From NCBI GenBank assembly GCA_025201865.1, contig MU603116.1, forward strand, positions 1 to 19,765: a DNA stretch of 19,765 bases, read 5' to 3'. Shown piece by piece: positions 8,204-17,160 of the stretch. This stretch comes from Ramicandelaber brevisporus (Eukaryota > Kickxellomycota > Ramicandelaberales > Ramicandelaberaceae). The notes under the pieces are model-generated. The model did no database searches. It had not been told where the DNA came from and worked only from the letters and a program-made list of their open reading frames with translations. The translations under genes were made by a program, and so were the position numbers. How positions within the stretch are numbered: the first letter of the stretch is position 1; every line of letters begins with the position of its first letter.

Positions 8204-8939
8204 GTCACGTTGGCTGGAGCACAAATAGAGTAGCTATCGAGTTGGCCACATTGACAAACCTATTTAAGAACACATTCTCATTCTCATTCTCACACTGCAA
8301 TCCATTTTTACATACATACTTTACTCATACCTGCACTACATTTTATTTTATCACACTGCATATCATTTCGTTCGTTCATTCATTCGTTTTTATTCTTTCT
8401 TCTGCTATCTCATTCTTTCATTCTTTCACTTTTATTGTTTTTTCTTTGAGCTGCGTGACCATTTTAAAGCATTTGCATTTTCTTTTGAAAGTGAGAAAGG
8501 TGAGGTGAACGACAGCGAAAGCAGGAAGGCTGAGGGAGGGTAGGGGAGCTGTGCAAATTAGGTTGAATCTGGGTCAAGCTGTATGAACAAATGAGTGGTG
8601 CCGCTTTTGAATGGAAGAGTGCTCAGCCGATACCTTTCCCACGTTCCTTTCACCACGAAACCAGCCGCCGCACTGCTACTGCTTCATCACGAAAGCAAGC
8701 AAACTCTTTGCTCACATCCCACTTCACTGCGAAGCCTGTCGCTAGTGTGCTACCCTGACCACTCTAACGGGGAATCAACCAATGTTCGATTACTTATCCA
8801 CCCACCTCACTAAGCTTGTCTGGGATATTATAAGTACTTGTCACATTTGATGGCGACGACACGAGTTGTTTGGCATTTGCACATCAGTTCTCTACACAAG
8901 TTCGCTCTTTCTCATCATACATTCACACAAGTACTCAAG
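8204..8939. other. Intergenic region and promoter of the secreted Cys-rich peptide
   Basis: No ATG-initiated frame here looks coding. The left half is a T/C-rich stretch with repeated CATTCT and TTCATTC motifs (about 8272-8430), giving long but meaningless open frames. The right half contains a TATA-like element at 8829-8834. Confidence 0.5.
8829..8834 (+). promoter_or_regulatory. TATA-like element (TATAAG)
   Basis: TATAAG within GGATATTATAAGTAC, 111 bp before the ATG of the 75-residue secreted peptide, is a plausible core promoter. Confidence 0.4.
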
Positions 8940-9167
8940 ATGAAGATTGTCCATTTCGTTGCCGCCGTCACTGTGCTTTTCGCAGCCGCTGTCTCTGCTG
9001 CACCAGGTTCAGATCCAAATCCAACCGTGCCAGCCGCTGTCAAGCCAGATTCTGCACCAACTATCGCCAGACCAGGCTACTGCCATTGCTTGGCTGGTTT
9101 CGATTATCCGTGTGTACCTGCTTATCGTTGCGCTGCGGCAGGTTATGCATGTGCTGGTCCCTGTTAA
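8940..9167 (+). CDS. Small secreted cysteine-rich protein (six Cys)
   Basis: No named family is recognised. The 75-residue product has a classical signal peptide, MKIVHFVAAVTVLFAAAVSA, then a Pro/Ala-rich linker and a compact C-terminal domain of about 30 residues. That domain holds all six cysteines in the pattern C-x-C-x7-C-x5-C-x6-C-x3-C and ends on the last cysteine. Six cysteines in so short a domain suggest three disulfides, as in knottin- or defensin-like folds. The frame stays open upstream to 8838 without a codon context for coding; the ATG at 8940 is chosen because it starts the signal peptide. It probably acts outside the cell; whether as effector, antimicrobial or wall-associated peptide cannot be told. 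Confidence 0.75.
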   Translation: MKIVHFVAAVTVLFAAAVSAAPGSDPNPTVPAAVKPDSAPTIARPGYCHCLAGFDYPCVPAYRCAAAGYACAGPC

Positions 9168-9478
9168 CTATAACATAACTTTTGCTCCTATACTTTTCAC
9201 TTTTTTTGAATACAGATTCCATTCTTGTGTCAGTTTGATGTTAGAGAAAAGATGTAGTGACAATGAGCGAGAAAGCACGAGCTTTGTCATTAGTACTCCA
9301 ACCGGGCAAACTTATCCTCAGCACAACAGCATGGCTGTCGCCAACCCAGGCTCATCTCATTGTTTTTTCATGGTATTTGTTTGTGTCTTGTTTGTGTTCC
9401 AGAAATCTCGACTCAACTCAATAATAATAAAAAAGACAGACAAGGTTGTGAACGAACGTCGTGTTTAATCTTTAGTCG
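9168..9478. other. Intergenic region before the TFIIIC subunit gene
   Basis: This 311 bp gap has T-rich tracts and no strong TATA box or recognisable gene. It must hold the 3' end of the secreted peptide transcript and the promoter of the TFIIIC subunit gene. Confidence 0.45.
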
Positions 9479-12055
9479 ATGAGACTCGAGGGCGTGTTGC
9501 GTTCACCAGCAGCGCTAAGCTGGTCAGCAGATTGTCGACTTGCCGTTACTCATCCGTCTGGCATCTCAGTGATCAACGTTTCGCCAACTGGTCGCAAACG
9601 CGTGAGCACTCTTGTTCATCCAAAGGATAGAGCACAAGTCAGCTCGCCACCTGCATTCCATATAGCTCACTCATGGCTACCTCTCGGGTTTGGTAATAAT
9701 GGAGCAGGAAGTGGAGGGGCAGGAAGTGGAGGAGGAGGAGCATGCATGATGGCAGTACTGGTCAATCCTGGGCTGGTTGTAGTATATGCAGAGGTGACGA
9801 GTATAATTGGAAGTAAATGGGTGTTTGATGCTGAACAGACTGTATCGTTACATGATGCGCTGCAGGCAGCCGTGGCTGTTGATGGATCGAAGATGAAGAA
9901 GCGAGCTCACCAGCGATCAATTGCGTGTATGGAATGGTCAGAAGTGTATCTAGTCGACAGTGATCAGAACAGAGTGTACACAGCAGCATTTGGCGATAAC
10001 GATGGACTGCTCACAGTTATACAGTTTGACTCCAATAGCCAGCCTTACTGGTCAACCAGTGCTTACATACCTTCAGTGCAGCCGTTTAGTAGCATCACTT
10101 CGATTAGATGGGCCAAATGCACTGTTGATCATGAGCAGCCATCGCTATTGCTGGCAACCGGCATGTCGTCTGGTGAGGTTGATATCTGGCGAGTAATTCC
10201 AGTATCTTCAGACAAAGACAAGACACTGCAGCTGATTCATGTTGCAAGAGTATGTCAGAGAGACTTGCACATTGTAAGCACAATGGAGTGGTTAGTGGGA
10301 GGAGCGCGTCCTATTTTGGCAGTTGGAAAGTTGCCTGAGCTTACATTTTGGCCGTACGAAACATCGTCAGATTCAGTAGCTGAAATGGATATGGAAGTGG
10401 ATATGGACATGGATGATGGCTTCAATAATATAGCAATAGCAAGTAATAAAATAATATGGAAGATGCCAACAGCCACCGCAATGGTTCCAAGTTCAATTGC
10501 CGCTGAAAGAGCAGTAGAAATTGGAGTGGATGGGGTTGCCTGGTCAATCATCGTAACATATCTGTCAAGTGCAATGGCTATTATTCAGTTAACAGACAAT
10601 GGCAACTCTTTGTCGGTTGAAGGAGATGGCGAGCGTGCTCTCATGCTACGTGCTCGCATTTCCAGAGCAGTGTCAAAGGCTGTAAAGAAGGAAGATGATG
10701 TTGAAGCACAGGACCTGAACGATGCCAGTGGAACTACAGCAGTGGCAACAGGCGGACCAGGCACTCCCAAGACTGCACCGGCAACGCCGGCTGGGAGTAG
10801 ACCAGGAACGCCTCGGCTGAGACCATCGGCGGTTGCAAACAGTATTAGGCAAAGTATGAGTCAGGATGGAGAGAATGGTAACTTGCAGTTGAGCGAATCT
10901 GATGATGATAATGAAGACGTGGGCAATGGTGGTGAGCATGATTCCGACAATGATGCTCTTGTTGGCAATGAGAAGAAGCCTCGTGAATGGGATGCAAGTG
11001 ACGATCCACTGAGAATTGGTGAAATTGCCCGAGGTAAATATGGACGTGGTGCAGTATTCCGCATCTATGGGGCTTGCCTTAGTCTTACTGGAGACACACT
11101 GTTTATCTTGACGGCGGCTAGAGCCGGCATGAATATAAGAAACAAAGTCAGAACCTGGCTGTCACTGCTGGATGAACTCTCTGCACCACTGGTGATTCCG
11201 CCTGAGCCATCTGAGAAGTCCAGGCGTCGTCGGGCAGAGCCTCGCAATAAAAACATTCATCAGATTGGGCTAAATACAGCATTTAGTGGAATGCAGAATC
11301 AGCTTAATGCAAACAGCTTTGAATTGGTTACACCACTAAGACTGGCATGGGATGTATTAACTGCAATGAACGAAGATCCGGATATTGTGGACCTATCTCC
11401 ACAGTTTGATCAGCTCATGTCTTCATTTTTGGATCAACTACCTCAACTGGCCAATCTGCATCAGTATATGCAACAATCACAACAGAATGAGTGGATAGCA
11501 GCATGTCAATTGGCGGTTAGTATATGCACAACCGCACTTGGATACCGGGCAATGGTTAAAATTGCCAGCAGAGCACTGGGCAGAGTAGTTCCTATTCTGA
11601 ACTGGATCCATCTCAGCAAGTGCTGGAATATCTGTGCAGATGTCATTCAAGAGCACTCGTTTGACTCTCTGTCGTCTGAGGAACAGTTGATTGTACAGCG
11701 TCTGGCCCTCATTATGCGGCATTTATCAGCATCTGTTCCTGGCTCCACATTCGAGCCTATCGATGGCGTTGAAGAGGGTCAGGACAGCTGTCCACTGGGC
11801 TGTCCAGTTGATGAGTCTGGCTTCTCATTGGGCATCTCGCTAGCTGAATTGAGTGACTGTGTGTGCGTTAACGGACATCACTGGCCAAGATGCTTCGTCA
11901 CATTTGCACCTGTGCTGACTCCAAGGGTGTACAGATGTCCCACTTGCGGCATCAGAGTGCTTGATGGATTGGATGGCGAAATATCAAGTCGACTGGCTGG
12001 TATGGTTGGCGGAAGATGCCCAGTGTGTGCGGATGTTCTAACCCGTGTCTCATGA
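9479..12055 (+). CDS. TFIIIC subunit with C-terminal zinc-binding domain (GTF3C4/TFIIIC90-like)
   Basis: An 858-residue candidate subunit of TFIIIC, the factor that binds the A and B boxes of tRNA genes for RNA polymerase III. The N-terminal 380 residues open with LSWSADCRLAVTH and contain recurring short WD40-like strands (MEWS, SITSIRWA, GEVDIWRV), matching the TFIIIC delta beta-propeller. A low-complexity insert (about 405-520) has Thr-Pro sites (GTPKTAPATPAG, RPGTPR) followed by an acidic Asp/Glu/Asn tract. The C-terminal domain from about 770 has paired cysteines (CPLGC, CVC, CPTC, CPVC) and NGHHWPRC, typical of the putative TFIIIC zinc finger. A Gly/Ala/Ser-rich loop lies near residue 75. 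The ATG at 9479 is the first in frame after an upstream stop. Family assignment rests on the C-terminal domain; yeast equivalence (Tfc8/tau60 or Sfc9) is inference. Confidence 0.85.
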   Translation: MRLEGVLRSPAALSWSADCRLAVTHPSGISVINVSPTGRKRVSTLVHPKDRAQVSSPPAFHIAHSWLPLGFGNNGAGSGGAGSGGGGACMMAVLVNPGLVVVYAEVTSIIGSKWVFDAEQTVSLHDALQAAVAVDGSKMKKRAHQRSIACMEWSEVYLVDSDQNRVYTAAFGDNDGLLTVIQFDSNSQPYWSTSAYIPSVQPFSSITSIRWAKCTVDHEQPSLLLATGMSSGEVDIWRVIPVSSDKDKTLQLIHVARVCQRDLHIVSTMEWLVGGARPILAVGKLPELTFWPYETSSDSVAEMDMEVDMDMDDGFNNIAIASNKIIWKMPTATAMVPSSIAAERAVEIGVDGVAWSIIVTYLSSAMAIIQLTDNGNSLSVEGDGERALMLRARISRAVSKAVKKEDDVEAQDLNDASGTTAVATGGPGTPKTAPATPAGSRPGTPRLRPSAVANSIRQSMSQDGENGNLQLSESDDDNEDVGNGGEHDSDNDALVGNEKKPREWDASDDPLRIGEIARGKYGRGAVFRIYGACLSLTGDTLFILTAARAGMNIRNKVRTWLSLLDELSAPLVIPPEPSEKSRRRRAEPRNKNIHQIGLNTAFSGMQNQLNANSFELVTPLRLAWDVLTAMNEDPDIVDLSPQFDQLMSSFLDQLPQLANLHQYMQQSQQNEWIAACQLAVSICTTALGYRAMVKIASRALGRVVPILNWIHLSKCWNICADVIQEHSFDSLSSEEQLIVQRLALIMRHLSASVPGSTFEPIDGVEEGQDSCPLGCPVDESGFSLGISLAELSDCVCVNGHHWPRCFVTFAPVLTPRVYRCPTCGIRVLDGLDGEISSRLAGMVGGRCPVCADVLTRVS

Positions 12056-12134
12056 TTGTCAATTTAAGTATAAAGCTCTTTATAAAAAAAAACACTAAAA
12101 GATAGAGTACATTGTTAATAGAATATTTTTGTTA

Positions 12135-12734
12135 TCATTTTTTATGTTTACTCGAGTCTTCCTCCCTTTCGTTGCTGCCATTTTGCGATATACCGAGTGC
12201 TTCTACAGTCAATGCTGGCATTGATGATGATGATGATGATGTTGATTGTTCCTGGAGTCCAACACTTGAGGAATCGAACAGTTCAATAAACTGCATGTCG
12301 AGTGACCTTGCCTTGGTTCCGGCAAAGTGTCTGTACTCTGTGAATATAGGTGTTAGAGCCCATCCTTGCATTCTCCTCAGGCAGCCCACCAAGCATCCTG
12401 TCCGATGTTTACCTTTATTGCAATGTATCAGTACTGGATGATTCCTCGGATCCAGCAGCACTTTTAGAGCATCAGCAATAACCTTTTCATCAATATCCAC
12501 AAATGGCTCTTTATTTCCCGACACTCCAAACTGATGCAGCGCAATGTCGTTTGCCTGTAAAAACTTGAGGTTCTGGGCGGGATAGTCTTCGAGAATAAGA
12601 GTGAGCACTCCGCGTATCTTTAGCTTCAGCAGGAATGGATACGTCTTCTTCTTGGGCATTGCTCCTCGGTAGATGCCCGGCGATACCATTGCAAAGTTCT
12701 CTGGTGGAACCAACTGCGGCTCGTCTTCCATCAT
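12135..12734 (-). CDS. SIW14: Siw14-like atypical dual-specificity phosphatase
   Basis: A 199-residue protein of the plant and fungal atypical DSP family. Yeast Siw14 removes the beta-phosphate of 5-diphosphoinositol phosphates, so a role in inositol pyrophosphate signalling is likely. Visible features are PPENFAMVSPGIYRGAMP near the start, the GVLTLI strand, and the CX5R loop HCNKGKHRTGCLVG with the Cys nucleophile and the Lys/His-rich loop typical of the Siw14 group (classical tyrosine phosphatases have HCSAGxGRT). QGWALTPIFTEYRHFAGTKA follows, also conserved. The C-terminal 35 residues are Ser-rich and not conserved. Two ATGs are adjacent (12734 and 12731). The gene ends 79 bp from the convergent TFIIIC gene and shares a 175 bp divergent promoter with the Acl4-like gene. 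Confidence 0.93.
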   Translation of the reverse strand: MMEDEPQLVPPENFAMVSPGIYRGAMPKKKTYPFLLKLKIRGVLTLILEDYPAQNLKFLQANDIALHQFGVSGNKEPFVDIDEKVIADALKVLLDPRNHPVLIHCNKGKHRTGCLVGCLRRMQGWALTPIFTEYRHFAGTKARSLDMQFIELFDSSSVGLQEQSTSSSSSSMPALTVEALGISQNGSNEREEDSSKHKK

Positions 12735-12909
12735 CTCTTCATCAAACCTGGCGTTGCTTCCTTGAGTTTGCTCGGCTTGAGTTTGCTTTTTTGTTGTTCT
12801 GTTCCGAAAAAGGTTGCACTTTAAAAGTCAAAAGAAAAGAAACTGCAAAAGACACTGCAAAAGAAAAGAAAAGAAAAGAAAGAATAGCTATCAGATCAGA
12901 GCGGCAGAC
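12735..12909. promoter_or_regulatory. Bidirectional promoter between SIW14 and the Acl4-like gene
   Basis: The 175 bp between two ATGs must serve both genes. A direct repeat CTTGAGTTTGCT occurs twice around 12762-12790, and a purine-rich tract with repeated CTGCAAAAGA and AAAAG units (about 12825-12887) immediately precedes the + strand ATG. No clear TATA box is seen. Confidence 0.55.
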
Positions 12910-14169
12910 ATGTCACGGACTAAGCAGACAGCACGTAAGGGCAAAGGCTCAGCATCAGCATCAGCAGCGGCAGCAGGCAAGTCCAAATCAGCAGCTGGCC
13001 CACTCACTGACGCTCAGGTTGAGGACAAACTCCAAAAGGCCTCAGCTGCTCTCGAAGGTGCTGATCTTGACACTGCATACTCACTCTGCCTTGCTGCAGC
13101 TCAAGCACGCCCCAACTCTACCAAGGTTCTCGAGGCAACTGCAGTGATTGAGATCGATTTGGGTAAATATGACGAGGCGCGCGAGCGATTGAACCGCTGT
13201 GTATCACTGGACACTGCTGAAGTGAGATATTCACCCCACATGTATCTTGGTCAGCTGTCAACCGGTCTCGATGCAGTTGCTCATTTCAGACGCGGTGTTG
13301 AAATTATGCAAAAGGTTCTCAACTCGCCATCAGCAACTACAAGCAACGAAGAGGACAATGCGGCCGAGCTGAAGCGGAAGATTGCGGAGGGAATGTGTTC
13401 AATCGCAGACATTTATCTCACAGATTGCTGCTTTGAGCCAGACGCAGAACAGGTGTGCGATCAGGTGCTTCAGCAGGCCATCTCACTCGACCCATCCCAT
13501 GCCTCCAGCTACCAGCTGCTGGCATCAGTCAGACTCTCTCAGCAGCGTCCTGATGAAGCCAGACAGCTCTTGGATCAATCAATCAACATTTGGTGGAATC
13601 TGGACAGCAATGATCATCCAAACTTCCCTGACTATGTGACTCGCATTTCTACTGCAAAGTTGCTTCTGGAAACTGCACAGCTGGATCGCGTTTTGGCACT
13701 TCTCGAGCGTCTTCAAAAGGAAGATGATCAATCTGTTGATTTGTGGTATCTATTTGGCTGGACTTACTTTATCATTGGTGAATCGATCGATGAGAACAGC
13801 AACAGTAACAACGGTAGCGGTGCAGCATCGTCAGCTGAAGATGCGGCTGTTGCAGACACACAGAGAGCAGCTGCTCAAATTGCATTAAAGTCAATGGCTT
13901 CTCCAGACGGCACTTTGCCATCCAAGTTGCAGCTGTGGAATGATGCTCGCGAGTGCTTTGGATTCGTTAATGTGCTGATTGAGCCAACTGGCTACGATGA
14001 TGAAGGTATAATCAATCACACTCAGGAGTTGCTGGCTCAGATCATGCAAGTTGTTACAGACGATATAGTGATTGAGGACGAACAGAATGAAATGGCCGCG
14101 GCCAATGCTGGTGATATGAGCGATGACGATGGCGATGATGATGATGATGATCAAATGGACATGTGTTAA
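12910..14169 (+). CDS. ACL4: Acl4-like TPR chaperone of ribosomal protein L4, with H3-tail-like N-terminus
   Basis: A 419-residue TPR protein resembling the Acl4/UPF0661 family, whose yeast member chaperones newly made ribosomal protein uL4 (Rpl4) to the nucleus. The body (about 45-330) has consecutive TPR helices, including KLQKASAALEGADLDTAYSL, KYDEARERLNRCVSLD, EPDAEQVCDQVLQQAISLDP and LASVRLSQQRPDEARQLLDQS. The last two are close to family hallmarks. The C-terminus is strongly acidic (a run of Asp ending QMDMC), as expected for a binder of a basic ribosomal protein. The N-terminus reads MSRTKQTARKGKG, matching histone H3 residues 2-9 exactly, followed by an Ala/Ser/Lys-rich linker. The ATG at 12910 was chosen because the upstream frame has no other ATG and encodes Lys/Arg-rich low complexity. 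Assignment to Acl4 is probable; TPR architecture is certain. Confidence 0.8.
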   Translation: MSRTKQTARKGKGSASASAAAAGKSKSAAGPLTDAQVEDKLQKASAALEGADLDTAYSLCLAAAQARPNSTKVLEATAVIEIDLGKYDEARERLNRCVSLDTAEVRYSPHMYLGQLSTGLDAVAHFRRGVEIMQKVLNSPSATTSNEEDNAAELKRKIAEGMCSIADIYLTDCCFEPDAEQVCDQVLQQAISLDPSHASSYQLLASVRLSQQRPDEARQLLDQSINIWWNLDSNDHPNFPDYVTRISTAKLLLETAQLDRVLALLERLQKEDDQSVDLWYLFGWTYFIIGESIDENSNSNNGSGAASSAEDAAVADTQRAAAQIALKSMASPDGTLPSKLQLWNDARECFGFVNVLIEPTGYDDEGIINHTQELLAQIMQVVTDDIVIEDEQNEMAAANAGDMSDDDGDDDDDDQMDMC

Positions 14170-14511
14170 TTCACAACTCACTTAGGCACCGCTACATTTC
14201 CTTTTAAATAGTCGTTTCTATTTCTTTTTTAATCACAAGTTATATCTCTTACCCATTGACGATGGAGCTTTTGAGAGGCATTGCAGTGAGATGGAGGCAC
14301 TTCCTAATACTTTTTTTTTGCAGTACATGCCTCCTGATACACACAGTACACGAGAGCATCGGCTCGAAGAAGCAGAAAGCGACTCACAGAAGAAGGAGAA
14401 GGCGACTTGAACTTGTTCCTCTCATCTTCAACTTTTACTTTACCTCATCTCGAGCCAAACTCCCCTCCCGACCGATATACATTCGAATAATTGCTAGAAG
14501 TTGTGCCTTGG
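14170..14511. other. Intergenic region / 5' leader of the F-box-like gene
   Basis: This gap separates two genes in the same direction. It contains an upstream ATG at 14262 in another frame, and an intron-like end: CTAAT followed by a T9 tract and CAG (14304-14323). A GTGAGA at 14286 could be the matching donor, giving an intron of only 38 bases. No coding function is evident. Confidence 0.4.
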
Positions 14512-16560
14512 ATGGCGTCTCTCAATCCATACCAAGATCCATTCCTTTATCCACAACCGATGCAAATCAACATTCGCAGTCAACCAGCTTGGCCATGGAA
14601 CGTGCAAACTCACAATGTCAACAGTCACCCGCAGAGTGTATTCTTTGAGCAGCCGCAGGAATGCCAAACAGAATGGAATCATTTTGATATTGTGTCTAAT
14701 CAAGTCCCTGTTCAACTTACTGGATTTCCGCTAACACATCCGTGGCTACTGCCCATTTCACCGCCTCTGCCATTTCCATTATTACCACTACAACCACTAT
14801 CACAGACTCTCGACACTGCATCTGCCACACGGCGGGAATGTCTCTCGCTAGCAAGCCTTCCATCGGCTGTCATTGAGCACATGCTGACTTTTCTTCATCA
14901 GCATGACCATGCCCGTCTTTGCATGACAGCCAAATGGATGCTTACTCTCGCTCGTCGTCAACTCTATCGCCGTCTGACCATTGTTGACATTCCTGGCCAA
15001 TCCACAGACAACCCTGAGCCGGTTCTCGTTCCTGTTGTCAACAAGCCCCGTGCCAGCTTCCACTACGAATCTCTACACTCTCGCTACAGATATCAGCCAT
15101 CGAAGCCAACTCAGGAAATGATCATCCCTCAGCATCGTTATTACTACGACAGATATACCGAGCAGCTTACATTGGAAATCAAAGACCACTGGCCAATATT
15201 TCGTTCATCTCGTGGCAAAATGCCAGTCTTTGACGAACTCAAGACTCCATGGCGTCGTCTCCGCAAGCTAGTCATTGTCTGCAATTCTTGGGAATACACT
15301 TCCAACATTTGGCCAGCTCTCACTGCTCTCGACTGTCCGCTCATCGGAAAGCGCGTTACTCATCTCAAACTCAATATTGAAATATCCCGTGGCACCGCAA
15401 GTGTGGTTTTGCCGTTACTCAAGTGCTTTACAGATTTGAGTTTGTTTGAGTTTTGTAACATTGCCAACAATCAATTGTGGTGGCTTAATCATCATGATCC
15501 ATTGAAATACCAAAGGATGGAATCGATAGTTGGATACTTGTATAGCAGAATCAATCCGAAGCGAGTCAAATTCAAGTTGAAAGAAGGGTTTACGCACATA
15601 ACAAGAGAGTATTTGCGCAATTTCTGCATGGGCGGGAAACTGGTGGAGCTTGTGCATGATTCGGGGTATGTGTGGAGACGATATGTGTCGGATATGCAGT
15701 GGTACAACAACTTGCTGAAGGACGTGATTGATACGTCGTTGAGTAAATACAATGCAGCCGGAGTAAAACGGCCAATAGAAGATGACAATGATGATGGTGA
15801 AAATGATGATGGTGATGGTGATGGTGATGGTGCGGTGAAGACTGGAAAGAAACAGAAAATGAATGCTGGTAAATGGAGGGCAAGAATGCGACAAAAGAAG
15901 CTGCTGCGCTCACAAGTAAAACCAGTACTTGATCATCCGCTGCGTAGCATTTCACTTCCACTTGCTGTCCTCAGAAAGGACTTGACAATTGAGCAGCTCG
16001 ATCAATTGCGTCCATGCATTGAATTACTGGAGTTTATAAATCCATGGCCAGTTCTTCGAGAGAATGCCAACAATGGTCAGAGTTCGGAGGCTCCCACTCT
16101 CTTATATCTCTCGAAATGGCCGCGTTTGCGCAGTTTGAGTCTCGCCAGTGTTTATCCAAAGAATGTAGAGCATATCCAAGTATTCACCAAGCACACTGCT
16201 CCACAATTGCAGAAATTCTCGGTGTGTATGAACCCGCTTTGGGTAAAATACCTCAGTGCACTGCTGGTATCATTGACACGCGCGATTGAGGTCCAGTTTG
16301 TAGCTGAGTACGAAGCGGATATAAAGGAGTTTTGCGATGCCTTCACACAAGCACACAGGACGGCAAGCGAAGCGGGAGTTACCATATTGCCAATGGTGAG
16401 AAATTTGAGGATTGTGACATACCAATGGGTGGAGCATGGTGTAATGCAAAGATCACAAACGAGGCTTGAAGAGGTGTTAAAGGACCGGCCGAAAGTGAAG
16501 TTGGATGTGAGAGATGTTCGTTTGAGTGCAAGATGGAACAAACTCAAAGCTGAACTGTAA
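14512..16560 (+). CDS. F-box-like protein with LRR-like C-terminal half
   Basis: A 682-residue protein without clear close relatives that I recognise. The N-terminal 110 residues are Pro/Gln/Trp-rich. An F-box-like motif follows at about 113-157 (LSLASLPSAVIEHMLTFLHQHDHARLCMTAKWMLTLARRQLYRRL, given here only by its key pattern: LP, four-helix spacing, L-C, W, L-YR-L). The remainder has scattered leucine-rich strands (LRKLVIVCNSW, HLKLNIEI, RLRSLSLASVYP, VRNLRIVTYQW), as in substrate-binding F-box/LRR proteins. Between them is an Asp/Gly-rich acidic run (about 421-438) followed by a strongly basic stretch (KTGKKQKMNAGKWRARMRQKK), a possible nuclear signal. If real, it would be an SCF ubiquitin ligase adaptor. 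The ATG at 14512 is the first in frame; the longer frame starts at a TTG. Coding is certain from length, function is inferred. Confidence 0.75.
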   Translation: MASLNPYQDPFLYPQPMQINIRSQPAWPWNVQTHNVNSHPQSVFFEQPQECQTEWNHFDIVSNQVPVQLTGFPLTHPWLLPISPPLPFPLLPLQPLSQTLDTASATRRECLSLASLPSAVIEHMLTFLHQHDHARLCMTAKWMLTLARRQLYRRLTIVDIPGQSTDNPEPVLVPVVNKPRASFHYESLHSRYRYQPSKPTQEMIIPQHRYYYDRYTEQLTLEIKDHWPIFRSSRGKMPVFDELKTPWRRLRKLVIVCNSWEYTSNIWPALTALDCPLIGKRVTHLKLNIEISRGTASVVLPLLKCFTDLSLFEFCNIANNQLWWLNHHDPLKYQRMESIVGYLYSRINPKRVKFKLKEGFTHITREYLRNFCMGGKLVELVHDSGYVWRRYVSDMQWYNNLLKDVIDTSLSKYNAAGVKRPIEDDNDDGENDDGDGDGDGAVKTGKKQKMNAGKWRARMRQKKLLRSQVKPVLDHPLRSISLPLAVLRKDLTIEQLDQLRPCIELLEFINPWPVLRENANNGQSSEAPTLLYLSKWPRLRSLSLASVYPKNVEHIQVFTKHTAPQLQKFSVCMNPLWVKYLSALLVSLTRAIEVQFVAEYEADIKEFCDAFTQAHRTASEAGVTILPMVRNLRIVTYQWVEHGVMQRSQTRLEEVLKDRPKVKLDVRDVRLSARWNKLKAEL

Positions 16561-17160
16561 TAGGAATCAAAATTAATGGGTGCGCTAAAGAAACAAGACT
16601 TGAAATGAATGCTGGTTCAACTCATACAGAGCATAACCACCTCACCGGCGGACATTCACTACAGTTGACTCCTTTCGACAATATTTGGGGTGGATTGTGT
16701 GACGATACAAGTTGATTGAGACCTTGCATATCAGTGAGAGATGCTGCTTTTCTCAAACAAATCACTCCCACACAGATTCCGTGTTTCTAATTACTTTTTG
16801 ATAATACCTTTTTAAACTCCAACAATGTTTTAGCAAAGATGATAAAATGGCCGCGCTGCTGGCATCAGATAGAGATAGAGAGAGGAAAAGAGGTTTGGTA
16901 CACCGAGTAAGCGAGAGGAGTGTGAGTGACACCGAGTGAGAATTATTGTTTCTGTCTCAGCGTTTGGGGGATTGAGCTGAACTGACTGATACAATGAGAA
17001 TGACCGCTCCATTATAGCGAGCATCCATCTTCATCTTTGCATACCTGAGTCAACGCTGCCCACGATGTGCATCATTGTACGAGAAACCAGGATAACTCTG
17101 CAGTCTACAACCACATACTTCCATCCTTCCCACCCGAAGCACTGCGAATGATCGGCCCGA
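16561..17160. other. Gene-free stretch between the F-box-like gene and the tandem array
   Basis: No gene, RNA or clear regulatory element is recognised. There are minor short repeats, such as GATAGAGATAGAGAGAG near 16866 and ACACCGAGT-type direct repeats at about 16899 and 16929. Confidence 0.4.

Noticed and set aside
12814-12909. N-terminal extension of the Acl4-like protein
   Set aside because: It contains no ATG and translates the purine tract of the promoter into Lys/Arg repeats; the ATG at 12910 is the credible start.
14262-14648. ATG frame overlapping the start of the F-box-like gene
   Set aside because: Its product is basic low-complexity sequence with no homology, and it overlaps a longer certain frame. 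At most it is an upstream reading frame.
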